A stretch of DNA of 64,000 nt from Siderastrea radians (taxonomy: Eukaryota; Cnidaria; Anthozoa; Scleractinia; Rhizangiidae): NCBI GenBank assembly GCA_964017195.1, contig OZ024894.1, positions 28,070,825-28,134,824 on the forward strand. Direction: 5' to 3'. The position numbers and the translations under genes were made by a program. Positions 1 through 10,675 of this stretch are shown piece after piece. Position 1 is the stretch's first letter. Each line of letters starts with the position of its first letter. Under the pieces are notes generated by a model. That model made no database searches and had not been told where the DNA came from. It saw only the letters and a list, made by a program, of their open reading frames with translations.

Positions 1-2410
1 ACTTAGAGGCCGCGAGATGTCTCTTGTGCAGTGCATTCTTTTAGGGGAACAACTTCAACGCGGCCTGGATAATCACAGCTTAATCCACAGGCAGTAACCC
101 TCTCCAGAAGAGCGGAAAAACTACACGACGCCATTTAATGATTTATCAGTACTAACACACTCTGGACCGTAACTTACTGTAATATTTATTTTATTTCATG
201 ACCTGTAATTAAATTACTGGTAAAGTTACAACAGCACGTACATTGCAGAATTAACCCACTTTATAGAAAGAGTTGTGACTGTAAAAAACTCCTTTGCAGT
301 CCATGTAGTGCAAGTTTTTTTTTGTTTTTTTTAATTTTCCACCAAGTTTTTATTCCTGTATTTATATCTCAAATCACATGACAGAAATCGAATACGTGAC
401 TCTCTCTGTCGGTGTGGTGTGACACGTGAGAGTCAGTGCACAGGTCATCTGCGTTTTCGCTTATTCCTCTACGCGATGAGTTTAAAATATGTTCGCTCAA
501 TCAGGAAACTGAAAATTCGTTTGTTTACAGTTTGGAATGTTTTTCTATGGTATTGCTGCTTTTTCGGTTCGCAAGGTAGGCGGCATAATACGTTGTATCA
601 GTGTTTTCGACGTTATCTTGGTTCAGTTGAATGAGTGGATTCCCATCTTGTTGAAATGCCGTTAAAAATCTGCTTTGTTTTAACATAGTAAGACTCAGCA
701 CCACTCCAGAAAGCCGAGCCTTCTTTCAAAGATCAGGAAAAACATTGTGCGTGCATGTTTAACTTATGATGAGCCTATCTTAAAGAACCTTTGTAATTGT
801 TAGCAGTATTCTAGGAATTAAATCTGTAATTTGCATACAATTCTTCCCGCGCGGATCACTATACAGTAAAATTTACTGACGGGGAAGTATTTAATTTCCA
901 AAGCTGAAACTTTCCTGGTTAAAAGTACAATGACAGAGCTTTGTTGTTGTGTAGTCGTAATCATTGAACAATACATACCAGATGCCGTTTTAAGCTGCCG
1001 AAGTTGGCCTTCATTTGACCTTGTGATAAACGAGGTTAACAGCGGCACGATAAGAACGCCGCTTGAAAATGTTGGAAAACAAACATTGGCAAATTAATTA
1101 CACAGGTTTAAAGTACAAAGGTTAAATAATGTTCGTGCTTTGTTTCGTGTTAAAAATTTTTTTTTTACGCTCTCACCGGCTTCCTAAAGTTGAGTGAGAA
1201 TTTGACCCCTTTAGAGACCCTAAAACCGCCCGTTTATGCATTTTTCAAACTTTTTTTAATTTTCGTCGGTTAAATAACTCGTTGCAACTTTGGATTATTT
1301 TTGCTTGAGTTAGCTTACCCAAAGGGATGTTTTGGCAAAATAAAAAAAAATTCGATTTTTTTGTGAGTGTCTTTCGATTCTCGATATTCTCAGAAAATGG
1401 CTCTTAAGCACTGGACTAACGATAAATATGAAACATCAAGCTAATGATTGATCGGAAAAGCTCTAAAAAGCTGTTCACTGAACACAAATAATAAGCTCAA
1501 CTAAGCATATTTCACAACAAAAGTCATGTTAAAAGCACCACTTATAATAACACGTACCTAACACTGTAGGCATTTGTAGCCTGTTTGACTTGGCAGTTGA
1601 CCCAAATGTCTGAGCAATGCAGCAAAAAGTGAAGTGTTTCCCACTTTCCGAGAAACTATCAACAATTCTTAAGTGGAAATGCGCGACAGAAAGCTATGAA
1701 AACAATATATTCTGTGAGATTGCGGGTAACTGCTTGGTGTAGGCACTCACGTAGTGGTCCGTGCTGTGCGGCCACGCCTAAAAAGGGCACCAATCTCTCT
1801 CAATAACCCGTGACATTGGTGCCCAGTACTCCGCGTGCCTGCAAATTCACATCCCTAAGCTATATGAAAACGAATTTTTTCAAAAAACTGCTAACGGAGT
1901 ACTCCGCGTGCCTGCAAATTCACATCCCTAAGCTATATGAAAACGAATTTTTTCAAAAACTGCTAACGGAGTTAACAGCATAGTCTGAAACCAAATACGC
2001 TGATTCGTTTTTTCACTTATATTAAAACCTCACAAAACAGGGGATTATCAAAAGTTTAAGGTTCATTTTTTACTTCGCTTTTTTCAAAAGAAAAAATAAT
2101 AACGGTTGTTTTTGAATAACTTACAATTTTTTCTGCAATGTGATTGGGAGAAATTACGGATTTATTGAGCTCAATGCAGTTTTTAAGTGATCTGAAATAT
2201 TACGTGCGTTCTTGTCACGTGACCGATGGCGTCACAACAATAAGGTTATCATGGACGTTGCTTCCATGTGAAGTTGTATTAACCAGCCAAAGTTTGCTTC
2301 TCTTCGCCTTAAACTGTCATAGCTACAGACTCCTTACCAGTCCCCTGGGAAATGCTCCTGTACAGAGCCACCTTACCTTTCAAATGCCAGATGTCAACTG
2401 GCAATTGATT
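1..2410. other. Non-coding stretch, no gene recognised
   Basis: AT-rich sequence with only short open frames that show no recognisable domain and no coherent exon signals. It contains a tandem duplication (listed separately) and a 10-bp inverted repeat GGGCACCAAT/ATTGGTGCCC near 1786-1825. The open frame starting near 2144 runs into the 2.5-kb repeat and is probably accidental. Confidence 0.5.
1825..1969. repeat. Tandem duplication of a 73-bp unit
   Basis: A unit starting AGTACTCCGCGTGCCTG occurs at 1825-1897 and again from 1898. The two copies are almost identical, differing by one A in a homopolymer. The near-identity suggests a recent duplication. Confidence 0.9.
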
Positions 2411-3452
2411 AACATTATTATTATTGATCTTTCTGGTGAACGCATACACACATACACACATAATCCAAATAATCGCAAGTTGCTCATGCAAACGCCTAAA
2501 ATTTCAACTAGCTTAAACAAGTCCAGAAAAATTGGATTACATCAAACTAAAAAGTATCACAAAGGGAAAACTGTCAACAAATCAACTCAATTACGAAACA
2601 GTTCGCCCTACAACACAACGACAAAACCAAGCTATTCTAACAGCCCATGGCAATGCACAGATATATTTGTAATCAAACGCCATTTCTCTTAAATTTTTCC
2701 GCAACATATTAGATATTACTGAGCATAATAATTGATAAACGACGAAAGTTATTACTCCAACCAGCAGGAACCCACAGAGACCCCAGTTACATGTTTCTGA
2801 TAGCCTCAGATCCTAGCTACAAATAATAGTTAACACAAAATAACTACGACAAAGCCCGATGTTACATCGAAATTACGTTCTCGTGAATACCGAAGGTCTC
2901 TCGAACATCAAGGAATCTACACGAGAGCTCACGAAAATAACCACAAGAATGTGCTGACGTGGCCTTGACTCTCCCACAAAATCTCGTGGTTGCTATACCA
3001 ACCACGATAAAATTGGTTATCCTGTCAAGTTTGAGCTAATCTATTGAAGAGAAGGCGATTAAATAGCTTAAAAATTAAACAATTTATATTAAAAGTTTGT
3101 ATGGTTGCAGGGTGACACATTTCGAATTAGAGACCTTGAACGGAATTTTAACGATTTTGAAAACTTACTTTCCGTTCTTTGCTCACTTTTTATCCAAACT
3201 TTCTCAGATGTGCTCTGGATACTAATTTTGATAAAAAGGGCTTGCAGATAACGTCCCGTTTCATTATTGTTCAAAATTTAGGTGTTTTGCTATCTTGGGT
3301 TTCTGTGGAATTATTAAATACTTCAAACTTGGCTAACGAAGTCTTTCTGCGGAATCGTTTTAAAATTGAGGGAGCCTTTTTTATATATTTGGGGCTTAAA
3401 AAAAACAAAACAAAAAACCTTACTTCTTCTGACAGTAGTTATGAGTTTAAGC

Positions 3453-4178
3453 AACCTTCTTACGTGGTTAGCCTCTAATTGTCATTTTGTACTTATTACC
3501 ACTACTGGTACTATTCTTTTTTTGCTTCTAAGATGGAGGAGAGACTAGACTATAAATGCATTAATAATAAGTAATAATAAGTAATAAGTCTTGATTTCAT
3601 AAGATAAACACACATATCCTATGTTACAAAAATTGATGGTAAAAAGCAAGCTACATTACATGAACTAACACTATTGTTCTAATGAAATAAATCAGCTAAC
3701 TTGTATTTAAAAGTAAGGCGGTTAATAAAAGAGCTCATGAAGCGCTTAGTGTTTATTTTATGTTTCACGGCCGACTTTCTTCTAAGCTCGTATTTGGTGT
3801 TCTTAACCTCCGGCAACATGTTATACAGCGGGTGACCCTCTAAGCCCATAACTTTAGTGCGTATTTTCTTATCTTGTTTTTCTAAAAGATCGTGGATATC
3901 TATGCTATGTGAGATGTACCTACGCTTCTTACACCTATCCAAAAAACACTGGATCGTTGTTAGTTCAGCTTCAGCGGCTCCGTATACCGCAAGCCCGTAT
4001 GAGATATTTGGTAGTACAATAGAATTGAAAAGGTAGTCAATTTCTGATTGATTGTACCCCTCTCTTCTAACCTTCTTACGTGGTTAACCTCTAATTGTCA
4101 TTTTGTACTTATTACCACTACTAGTGCTATTCTTTTTTTGCTTCTAAGATGGAGGAGAGACTAGACTATAAATGCATT
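3453..4178. repeat. 110-bp direct repeats flanking the LINE insertion
   Basis: Segments 3453-3562 and 4069-4178 match over 110 bp with about three differences. The corresponding place in the other copy of the repeat (about 21782-21888) carries this segment only once, so the duplication arose with the insertion. Confidence 0.85.
3563..4068 (-). mobile_element. LINE 3'-end fragment (non-LTR retrotransposon)
   Basis: On the minus strand an open frame at 3942-3679 encodes the C-terminal part of a non-LTR reverse transcriptase ORF2. It starts near DRCKKRRYISHSIDIHDLL and is rich in Lys/Arg, as in many coral LINE tails. The upstream part of the same frame (around 4000-3945) continues the family-typical region after the polymerase domain. 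The 3' end, at 3563-3600 on the plus strand, is a short run of AATAATAAGT-type repeats. The fragment is flanked by 110-bp direct repeats at 3453-3562 and 4069-4178. It is strongly 5'-truncated and cannot be functional. Confidence 0.8.
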
Positions 4179-4885
4179 GCGAATCGCGTTTCAAGCACTG
4201 GAGCAACTGTTGGCACAGTCATGGTTGAAGGTTAGTTTTTGTTCAGGAGAAAACAAAGGTTAGAAAGGATGGCGATCCCTGGGGGAACATCAGGTTGAGG
4301 AGAGAATTGCTTTAGTGGGCATGTGCATGTTTAGATGAGCAGATTAGTGTTTGTCGCGTCCATCCCCGCAACAAATCTCTACCTTTTTAACGACAGTGTC
4401 GTATACTATAATACAAAACAATACAGCACAGCAGCGTAACTCAATCGAAAATGTTAACCTATCCTTAGGTTTAAATTTTGTCTCATGCTCCCTCAGGCGA
4501 TCGACACGAAACAACAATACCATTTTCTGACAAGCAAATGTTAGAACTGGTCACCAGGCCCGTTCCATTCAACAAGTGAGATACAGAGAAGGAAGAGCTG
4601 CTGTGGACTGACATATTTGTGATAAGAGGTGTTTACTAGGCTGATACTAAACATTTCAGAAGAATACAAATAGTTAATAACATCCTACTTGCCATATACT
4701 GAGTATTGAAATTGTAAAATGTAATTATTCGGTTTGAGTTGTAGTTGGGTTGTCACACCTCCATTTTCCACTGAATCGCAAATCCAGTTTTCTCAAATCC
4801 ATTTAAGTTTGTGAATCATTAAAACGTAAAACATAAGTGATTATGTACTTCTGCTGATCACTAATAATTTGCATAAATTCATCAA

Positions 4886-6082
4886 ATCGGACTTGAGGCC
4901 CAAATAATAAGTGCAGAAAGAACACGTGAGTGAACGTGAAAATCGCCTGCCGCGTAAGCCGTTAGTGTAGTGAGCCAGAAAAATAGACTACTGGCTTTCT
5001 CACAGTGGTTGACCCTTGATTACCCTTGAGTCATTTCAAGTGTCAAATTCATATCACCTTTCAGGCTAATTAAGCTTATCCGGTAGAATTCCCCCTCTTA
5101 TCTTGCTGCCATTTTGTCATGTCATCGCCAAACCGCAGGCCAGGTTGTCACAAAATATCAGTTGAAAACACGAATAAAAGCGTGCTTTTCCAAAGCTTTT
5201 GTCAGAGGTATCTATAAACTGGATGGTATGTCAAATGAAACCCCAAAGAAAACTGTGAGATGACCTGTTAAAAAATATTCCACAGAGTTCCCACAGAAAA
5301 TCTGTTTGAGGTTCCAAAAAGAGCTGGAGAGGAGAAATGTCACCCGGCCGACTAACTGAATAAACTGAGCTTTCGATGCGAAGAAACTGAGTCGTTTTCT
5401 AGCCGAGGTTGTGCCAAATGTCAAGCGAAAATCAGAAACGCGATTGAATTGATCAAAATTTTTCGGTGCAGTCTACTGCAAACTAAACTAATACCGCGTT
5501 GATAACAGTCTCGAGTGTTGTCAAGTGCCCAGGGAGTGAAAAAGAGCCAAAAGGACTTTTACGTTGTGAGAACAACGCATAATTCAATCGCTGCGGGATA
5601 GTCTGTAGTCTCTCTTTCCGGCTCACTATACTATACTAGCGGCTCATCAGGCACACGTCACGTTTCCACACCGCAGGCAATTTTCGCGCTCGCTTGCGTG
5701 TTCTTTACGCTCGACTATCCCTGAGCGGAAAGAGAGACTGCTCGTAGTATATTTCTACCCAGGCGATTCTCGTCTTTACCTCTTTTTTCTTATTTTTACA
5801 TGGCCGTTAGGAAAGCATCACACTCTTACTGGGATGACGAATTTTCTCGTGCAACGTGGTGAGGAGTTTACAGTAACAGGTATGATTTCTTTCATAGCAA
5901 ACAATGTGAGGTGCCCCTTAGCACTCGTGTCGGTTTCATGTGGATCTTTGACGCTAACGTTTTAGTCTGTTAATCGTATAAGTCTGTTAATGTTGTTTAT
6001 TTGAATGGTATGACCATTCAAATGAAAGCTACTAGACAGTACTTTCCCGTGTTGCTGCTTATTTTTCTTAATTTTTTTTTAT
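4886..6082. other. Non-coding stretch with short scrambled inverted repeats
   Basis: No convincing exon. Around 5597-5628 and 5712-5741 the blocks GGGATAGTC and CTCTCTTTCC recur as reverse complements but in swapped order, which suggests remnants of a small inverted-repeat element. Nothing else is recognised. Confidence 0.4.
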
Positions 6083-6198
6083 AGATAGATAGATAGATAG
6101 ATGGATGGATGGATGGATGGATGGATGGATGGATGGATGGATGGATGGATGGATGGATGGATGGATGGATGGATGGATGGATGGATGGATGGATGGAT
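6083..6198. repeat. (GATA)n/(GGAT)n microsatellite at LINE 3' end
   Basis: Four or five GATA units are followed by about 25 GGAT units. Read on the minus strand, it directly follows the AATAAAGCTATCC end of the LINE, so it is that element's simple-repeat tail, probably expanded since insertion. Confidence 0.95.
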
Positions 6199-8903
6199 AG
6201 CTTTATTTAGACACGGTAAAAAAATCCTTCAGCAAACAGTTACATCTATTATACCTATTATGCCGTGTAAAGCGTATTGAACTCATTTAAAACAGTGGTG
6301 TCGCAGTTTACGTTTAAAATCATTTAAAGACGCTGCAGATCGTAGATCATGGGATAGGCTGTTCCACAACTTAGCTCCACTATAATAGAAGCTTTTCTTT
6401 AAATAATCGGTACGGGGCTGTGGAAGAGCCAATTTATTTTCAGTATTCCTTAATCGATAAGAAGTGATGTCGTCTCGAGACACAAATCTAGATCTCAGAT
6501 ACTCGGGAGTCATCCCGTGTACAGTTTTGTTCATCATAATAGATGTCGATACTAATCTTTGGTGCTTAAGTTTAGGCCAACCCAGTGCCCGGAACAAGTC
6601 ATCGACATTACCTTCATAACTGGCGGACATTAAAATAGGGGCTGCACGATTTTGGAGCTTCCGCCGTTTTTCAGAAAGACCGATGCCGCAGTTGCCCTAA
6701 ACAACATTACAATAATCAAAATGTGGTTGAACTAAGCTGCTACATACATTTATTAATACATTAAAAGGTATAAGATGTTGTATTCCTTTAGCAGAAGCAA
6801 TCTTTTTGCAAATATTCTGTTCGTGGCATTCCCAGTTTAAGTTTTGGTCAATATGCACTCCAAGACTTGCAACACTGGATGCTCGTTTATACTGAAAGAA
6901 AGAGTTTCAGAAAGCGTTGATAGCTTCTGGCTCGACGCAACTAACATAAACTCAGTTTTAGTCAAGTTAAGGGTAAGTTTATTGGCTGACAGCCATATGA
7001 ACACCCTGTCTAAGTCATAGCTGAGACGATCACTTATGCGATTTAAATCTGCACTGGCAAAGGTTAAGCTGGTGTCGTCTGCCTGCATTCTAGGTTGTGA
7101 AAAATACAAGCAATTTGGCAGGTCATTAATATACAAAAGGAACAATAAAGGTCTTAGAATTGTTCCCTGGGGGACACCACATTTAACTAATTTTGGGTTG
7201 ACATAGAGCAGTTAATTTGGCAAGTTTGGGTACGATTGTTTAAGTACGAAGTAAACCATTCGTGACAGGAACCGCGTATTCCATAATATTGCAGTTTCTT
7301 TAAGAAGATAATATATGATTTAGCCAAGCCTAAAAGCGGAGCCCCCCCTTTTTGTTTTGTTTGTTTGTTTGTTTTTTGTTTTTGTTTTTGTTTTTTGCAG
7401 GCAGTTATTAATTTGTGAAAATACTCTCATTCAAGAGAAAAGAAAAAACAAAAGAAAAAAATTCCTACCCTCGCTAAGAGCCGAACCCGGGATGTTGGCG
7501 TCCGAAGCCGCGTATTAGTCCACTAGGCCATGAGCGTTTATTGTCTTTTATCTAGTTAATTTTAATACTTATTTCTTTCTTCGTGACAAGCTGCCTATCA
7601 GCATGAAAATGCTGGTGTTTTTCCTGGCAAAATGTGTTCGGAACGCTGTAAAAACCATGGTTGTGGACAGAAAAAACCAAAAAGCACTAGCTCTGCTATA
7701 TTTGGCGTCGAAACCGCTGTGAAAGGCTGCGAACTCAAGCGGTGTGCCGACCGAGTTCGAACAGAACCGACGAGGCAAATTTGAACTTTTCGCCTGAACT
7801 TTATTGCCTAATTTTTTCCGCCTAAATTGAACTTTTCCCCTTCCACCAAAAAGACAACTGAGCATTCTTTTGAACTTTTTTTTCCATTAACAAATTTGTT
7901 TTTGACTTTTGTTGTCTTTGCTTGTTTTGCTACAACGCGGGTCAACGTGCGATTTCGCGCCAAAAACACACGGGATTCAGCACAGGATTATATCCAGTGT
8001 ATGAAGTGTATTGGTAATCCTGTGGTGCGGACGGACGGACGTACGGATGTACGGATACACGGACGTATGGACGGACGGTCACGTGACTATTACGTCACTA
8101 CCAAAATTACTTGGCTTCATAGGTTACCAAATTTCCTTAGCAATGGAGCTCCGCTGACGCGCTAGCGCACTGGCTCCGCTATGATCGACGGTATCGAAAG
8201 CTTTTGTAAGTCTAAGAAACCAACAGCATTGACGAGACCACGATCAATATTCATTGCCCGGCTGTCAGTAGCTTCGAGTAATGCGGTTACTGTAGAATGT
8301 AAAGAACGAAAACCGGATTGGTAACTAGAAAGAATACCATTCTCAGTAAGACAGTGGTATACCTGGTCATAAACTACCCGTTCAAACACTTTGGCCACGA
8401 CTGGGATTACCGATATTGGTCGATAATTTGTGGGATCGTTTCGTTTTAAAGAATTTTTGTACAATGGGGTAACCCTTGCAGACTTCCACTCATCGTGAAA
8501 AATGCCAGTTAATAAGGATTGGTTAAATATTAAAGTGAGAGAATCAGCGATTAAATCAGGGCACTTCCTTAACAATTTAGCTAAGATTTTATCCAGTCCA
8601 AGGGCCTTTGACTTACAAAGTTTTGAAAGGAGAGATAAAATATGCGCAGATGTTATTTCCTCAAAGTTGAACTGCTTGGCAGTTGTACAAATAAACTCTT
8701 CATAGGTGGTATCAACATTCGCAACATTTCGACTAAGCCTTGGTCCAATCTCATGAATTATTCAATAATTCAGAAATTTCTACTTGATTGCTCGATTTTT
8801 GTCCCTGTTATTGAATTTCATTTATTACTGTTTTATTCGACTTACGGGATGTCAATTCATTGATAGTTTTCCAGGTCTTGCGTTGATCACCGGCATAATA
8901 AAA
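6199..8903 (-). mobile_element. Non-LTR retrotransposon (L2/CR1-like LINE), 5'-truncated, split by an insertion
   Basis: Minus strand, reading 8903 to 6199. The part at 8575-8186 encodes reverse-transcriptase finger motifs (NYRPISVIPVVAKVFERVV and the start of DLQKAFDTVDH, with a 1-base deletion inside the latter). After an 861-bp insertion the frame resumes at 7310 with YYGIRG, the VPQGT-like turn and the catalytic ADD motif (7145-6837). It then gives the C-terminal region with AKLWNSLSHDLR (6630-6283). The element ends with an AATAAA-like stretch and a (ATCC)n tail. Several frameshifts mark it as dead. Upstream sequence near 8900 (KTINELT) is the truncation point. Subfamily assignment is from memory of motif style only. 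Confidence 0.88.
7320..8180. mobile_element. 0.86-kb tRNA-headed non-autonomous element, copy A
   Basis: Inserted in the LINE reverse-transcriptase frame and flanked by a 5-bp duplication, ATGAT, at 7315-7319 and 8181-8185. Its left terminus reads TTAGCCAAGCC. AGCGGAGC near the left end and GCTCCGCT near the right end are inverted subterminal motifs. A tRNA-like stretch with A- and B-box-like sequence lies on the minus strand at 7466-7538. A reverse-oriented relative lies at 42614-43420. Open frames inside it (minus 7865-7569, plus 7827-8165) are fragments without a recognisable product. It also contains a GGAC-type short tandem repeat near 8030-8080. Confidence 0.8.
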
Positions 8904-8949
8904 AAAAAGCAAGCAGAGCACCATCCTCATAGAAAGAATATATATATAT

Positions 8950-9244
8950 TTAACAATTAGATTATGAGCTCGAGATTTCTATCGCGTGATAGTTGATGAG
9001 GCCGAAGGCCGAATCAGCTATCACGCATAGAAATCGAGAGCGAATAATCTAATTGTTTTAGTATAAATCTCGATTAATATTCCACTAAAGTGAAACGTTT
9101 TACATCATTGCACTGTTATTTTGAAGTATAAGACTGTGCCTGCCTCTCACCTTTTCGCTACTCACTATCTAACACGGAATAGATAGCGAGTAGGGCAGCC
9201 AATCAGATTGCAGCATTTATGATAGAAGGCTAGTAGATTTATAC

Positions 9245-9248
<4 letters not shown>
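8950..9248 (-). mobile_element. Hairpin-tailed inverted-repeat element 1 (about 300 bp)
   Basis: Hairpin 8952-9057 has arms of about 50 bp ending AACAATTAGATTAT/ATAATCTAATTGTT, with apex GGCCGAAGGCC. It is followed by the terminal inverted repeat TTTAGTATAAATCT (about 9056), which is matched by AGATTTATACTAAA at 9235-9248. The hairpin therefore lies outside the left repeat, so the element reads on the minus strand. It sits between TA-rich runs. Confidence 0.75.

Positions 9249-9282
<34 letters not shown>
9246..9282. repeat. (TA)n microsatellite
   Basis: About 18 TA units separate two hairpin-tailed elements. It may be the shared target of both insertions. Confidence 0.9.
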
Positions 9283-9287
<5 letters not shown>

Positions 9288-10675
9288 TAAAAACTGGACT
9301 AGGTATATTGGATTTCTAGCATTTTGATTGGCTGAACGGAGCTAGGCTATCAGCTCATATACCTGCTGCGACAAATATGGTCAATGAACACTCAACAACA
9401 AAGTGAGCTGAAAGTTTTTTCCTCGCGAGCAACCCGACGAGAAAAATGGACGAGAAAAATCCCTTGGTAGCGAATTTAAATTAAGCGGAAATTCCAACAT
9501 CGTCACCAACAAGCATCACCAGCAGCGTCGTCTAACACAAGTCAAAACGGTTTGAAGAAACTGTGTAGAAATAGAAATTTAAGCATTAAGCGTCGTGTTT
9601 ACAATTAATTTGAATTCTTTCATCGATCGTCACGTCGATTATTGAAATTGAACACGGTAGGTTTTATTAGGAAAGCTTTCCACTTCAAAATATCAAGACA
9701 AGACATAAAATAAAACACAGTGAAATGGGGCAGGAGAATTTAATAAAAACTATCACACATTCCTGGCGAGTCGGTGCGAAAATCATGAGGCAGTCTAAAC
9801 AAGTACTAAAAAAATACAGCGGCAAACTACCAAGAAGGAAGGAAGGGCGAGATTTTTTTCGCCTTTAACACGCAAAATTGACACTGGTTTACCTGCTCTC
9901 GTTGTAGCTCTGTGTTCCAACAGGTCCAAATGCTCAGATAGAAATCGGATGCCATGTAAAGGGAGTTGAATCGCTTTTCCAGTTGTTTGAATGTTGTTTT
10001 TAAGCTTACCATTCCGTCCGCAACCTCTAAACCGAGAACAACTGCTTTTTGCACTTTGTATTTAACAAACTATGATGGTGACTTCTAATGTTCCTCACTA
10101 CAGTAATCTTGCTTCTGAGCTGCATGGAAATTACCTCTTCAAGTTCAAATTTGTTCTGTCTTCAGTTCGATGAAACACGCACATGATGGCTCCGTTGTGC
10201 GAACAGATTACAAACTTGTTCAGTTTGAACTCCAGCAGCTAATATGGTGAAATTGTACAGCTTCAATCCGCTTTGAACGATGATAACAACAATGTTTCAG
10301 GAAAAATCAAACATGTACCATATTTCAGAGCCAATAATTAGAATATTTCTTTCCAAAACTTGTGCTACTTTGTTCACTTTCGAGCAGTTTTCATTGATTC
10401 ATTCAGCTTTGCAATGAAACGCTGCAACACTTCGCAAGGTTTTCGCGCCTTTTTCGTTCAGTCATGTGAGCGATCTTGTTCCGTTTAAATTTCTTTTCTC
10501 ATTTTTCCCTTTCTTTCTTGATTTTTTTTAAATAGTGGTTAAGTTTTTAATAAAACAATTATTCTACTCGGGCTTGCTGGATATCAAATGATTATAACCA
10601 ACTCGGCGCTACGCGCCTCGTTGGTTATCTATCATTCGATATCCAGCGCGCCCTCGTAGAATAATTGTTAAATAT
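9283..10675 (+). mobile_element. Hairpin-tailed inverted-repeat element 2 (1.4 kb)
   Basis: The left terminal repeat TTTATTAAAAACT (9283-9295) is matched by AGTTTTTAATAAA at 10542-10554. A hairpin follows at 10555-10669: arms of about 55 bp, apex GGCGCTACGCGCC, outer end ATAATTGTTAAAT. The interior has a CCAAT-type motif (GATTGGCTG near 9328). I found no coding potential in it. Confidence 0.78.

Larger units (their letters stand above)
2410..4885. repeat. 2.5-kb dispersed repeat, copy 1 (with LINE insertion)
   Basis: Closely similar, in the same order and orientation, to 19905-22595. Shared landmarks include the segment around AATCGCAAGTTGCTCATG, the segment starting ACGACAAAGCCCGATGTTA, and the block ending in CTGCTGATCAC. 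This copy differs from the second by a LINE insertion at 3563-4068; the other copy has a hairpin-tailed element instead. The open frames inside have no recognised product. It could be an old non-autonomous transposon or a segmental duplication. I see no clear terminal repeats. Confidence 0.8.

Noticed and set aside
1786..1825. 10-bp inverted repeat as a terminator or regulatory hairpin
   Set aside because: No adjacent gene, and the sequence context is eukaryotic. A chance or repeat-derived hairpin is more likely.
2144..2692. 182-codon open frame with a Lys/Asn/Ser-rich C-terminus repeated near 20182
   Set aside because: The similar C-terminus is explained by the 2.5-kb DNA repeat. The N-terminal halves are unrelated, no splice or start signals stand out, and the second copy is partly simple repeat.
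7569..7865. Open frame on the minus strand matched by one at 42877-43143
   Set aside because: Both lie inside copies of the same tRNA-headed element. Similarity is at DNA level, the frames break at different places, and no domain is visible.
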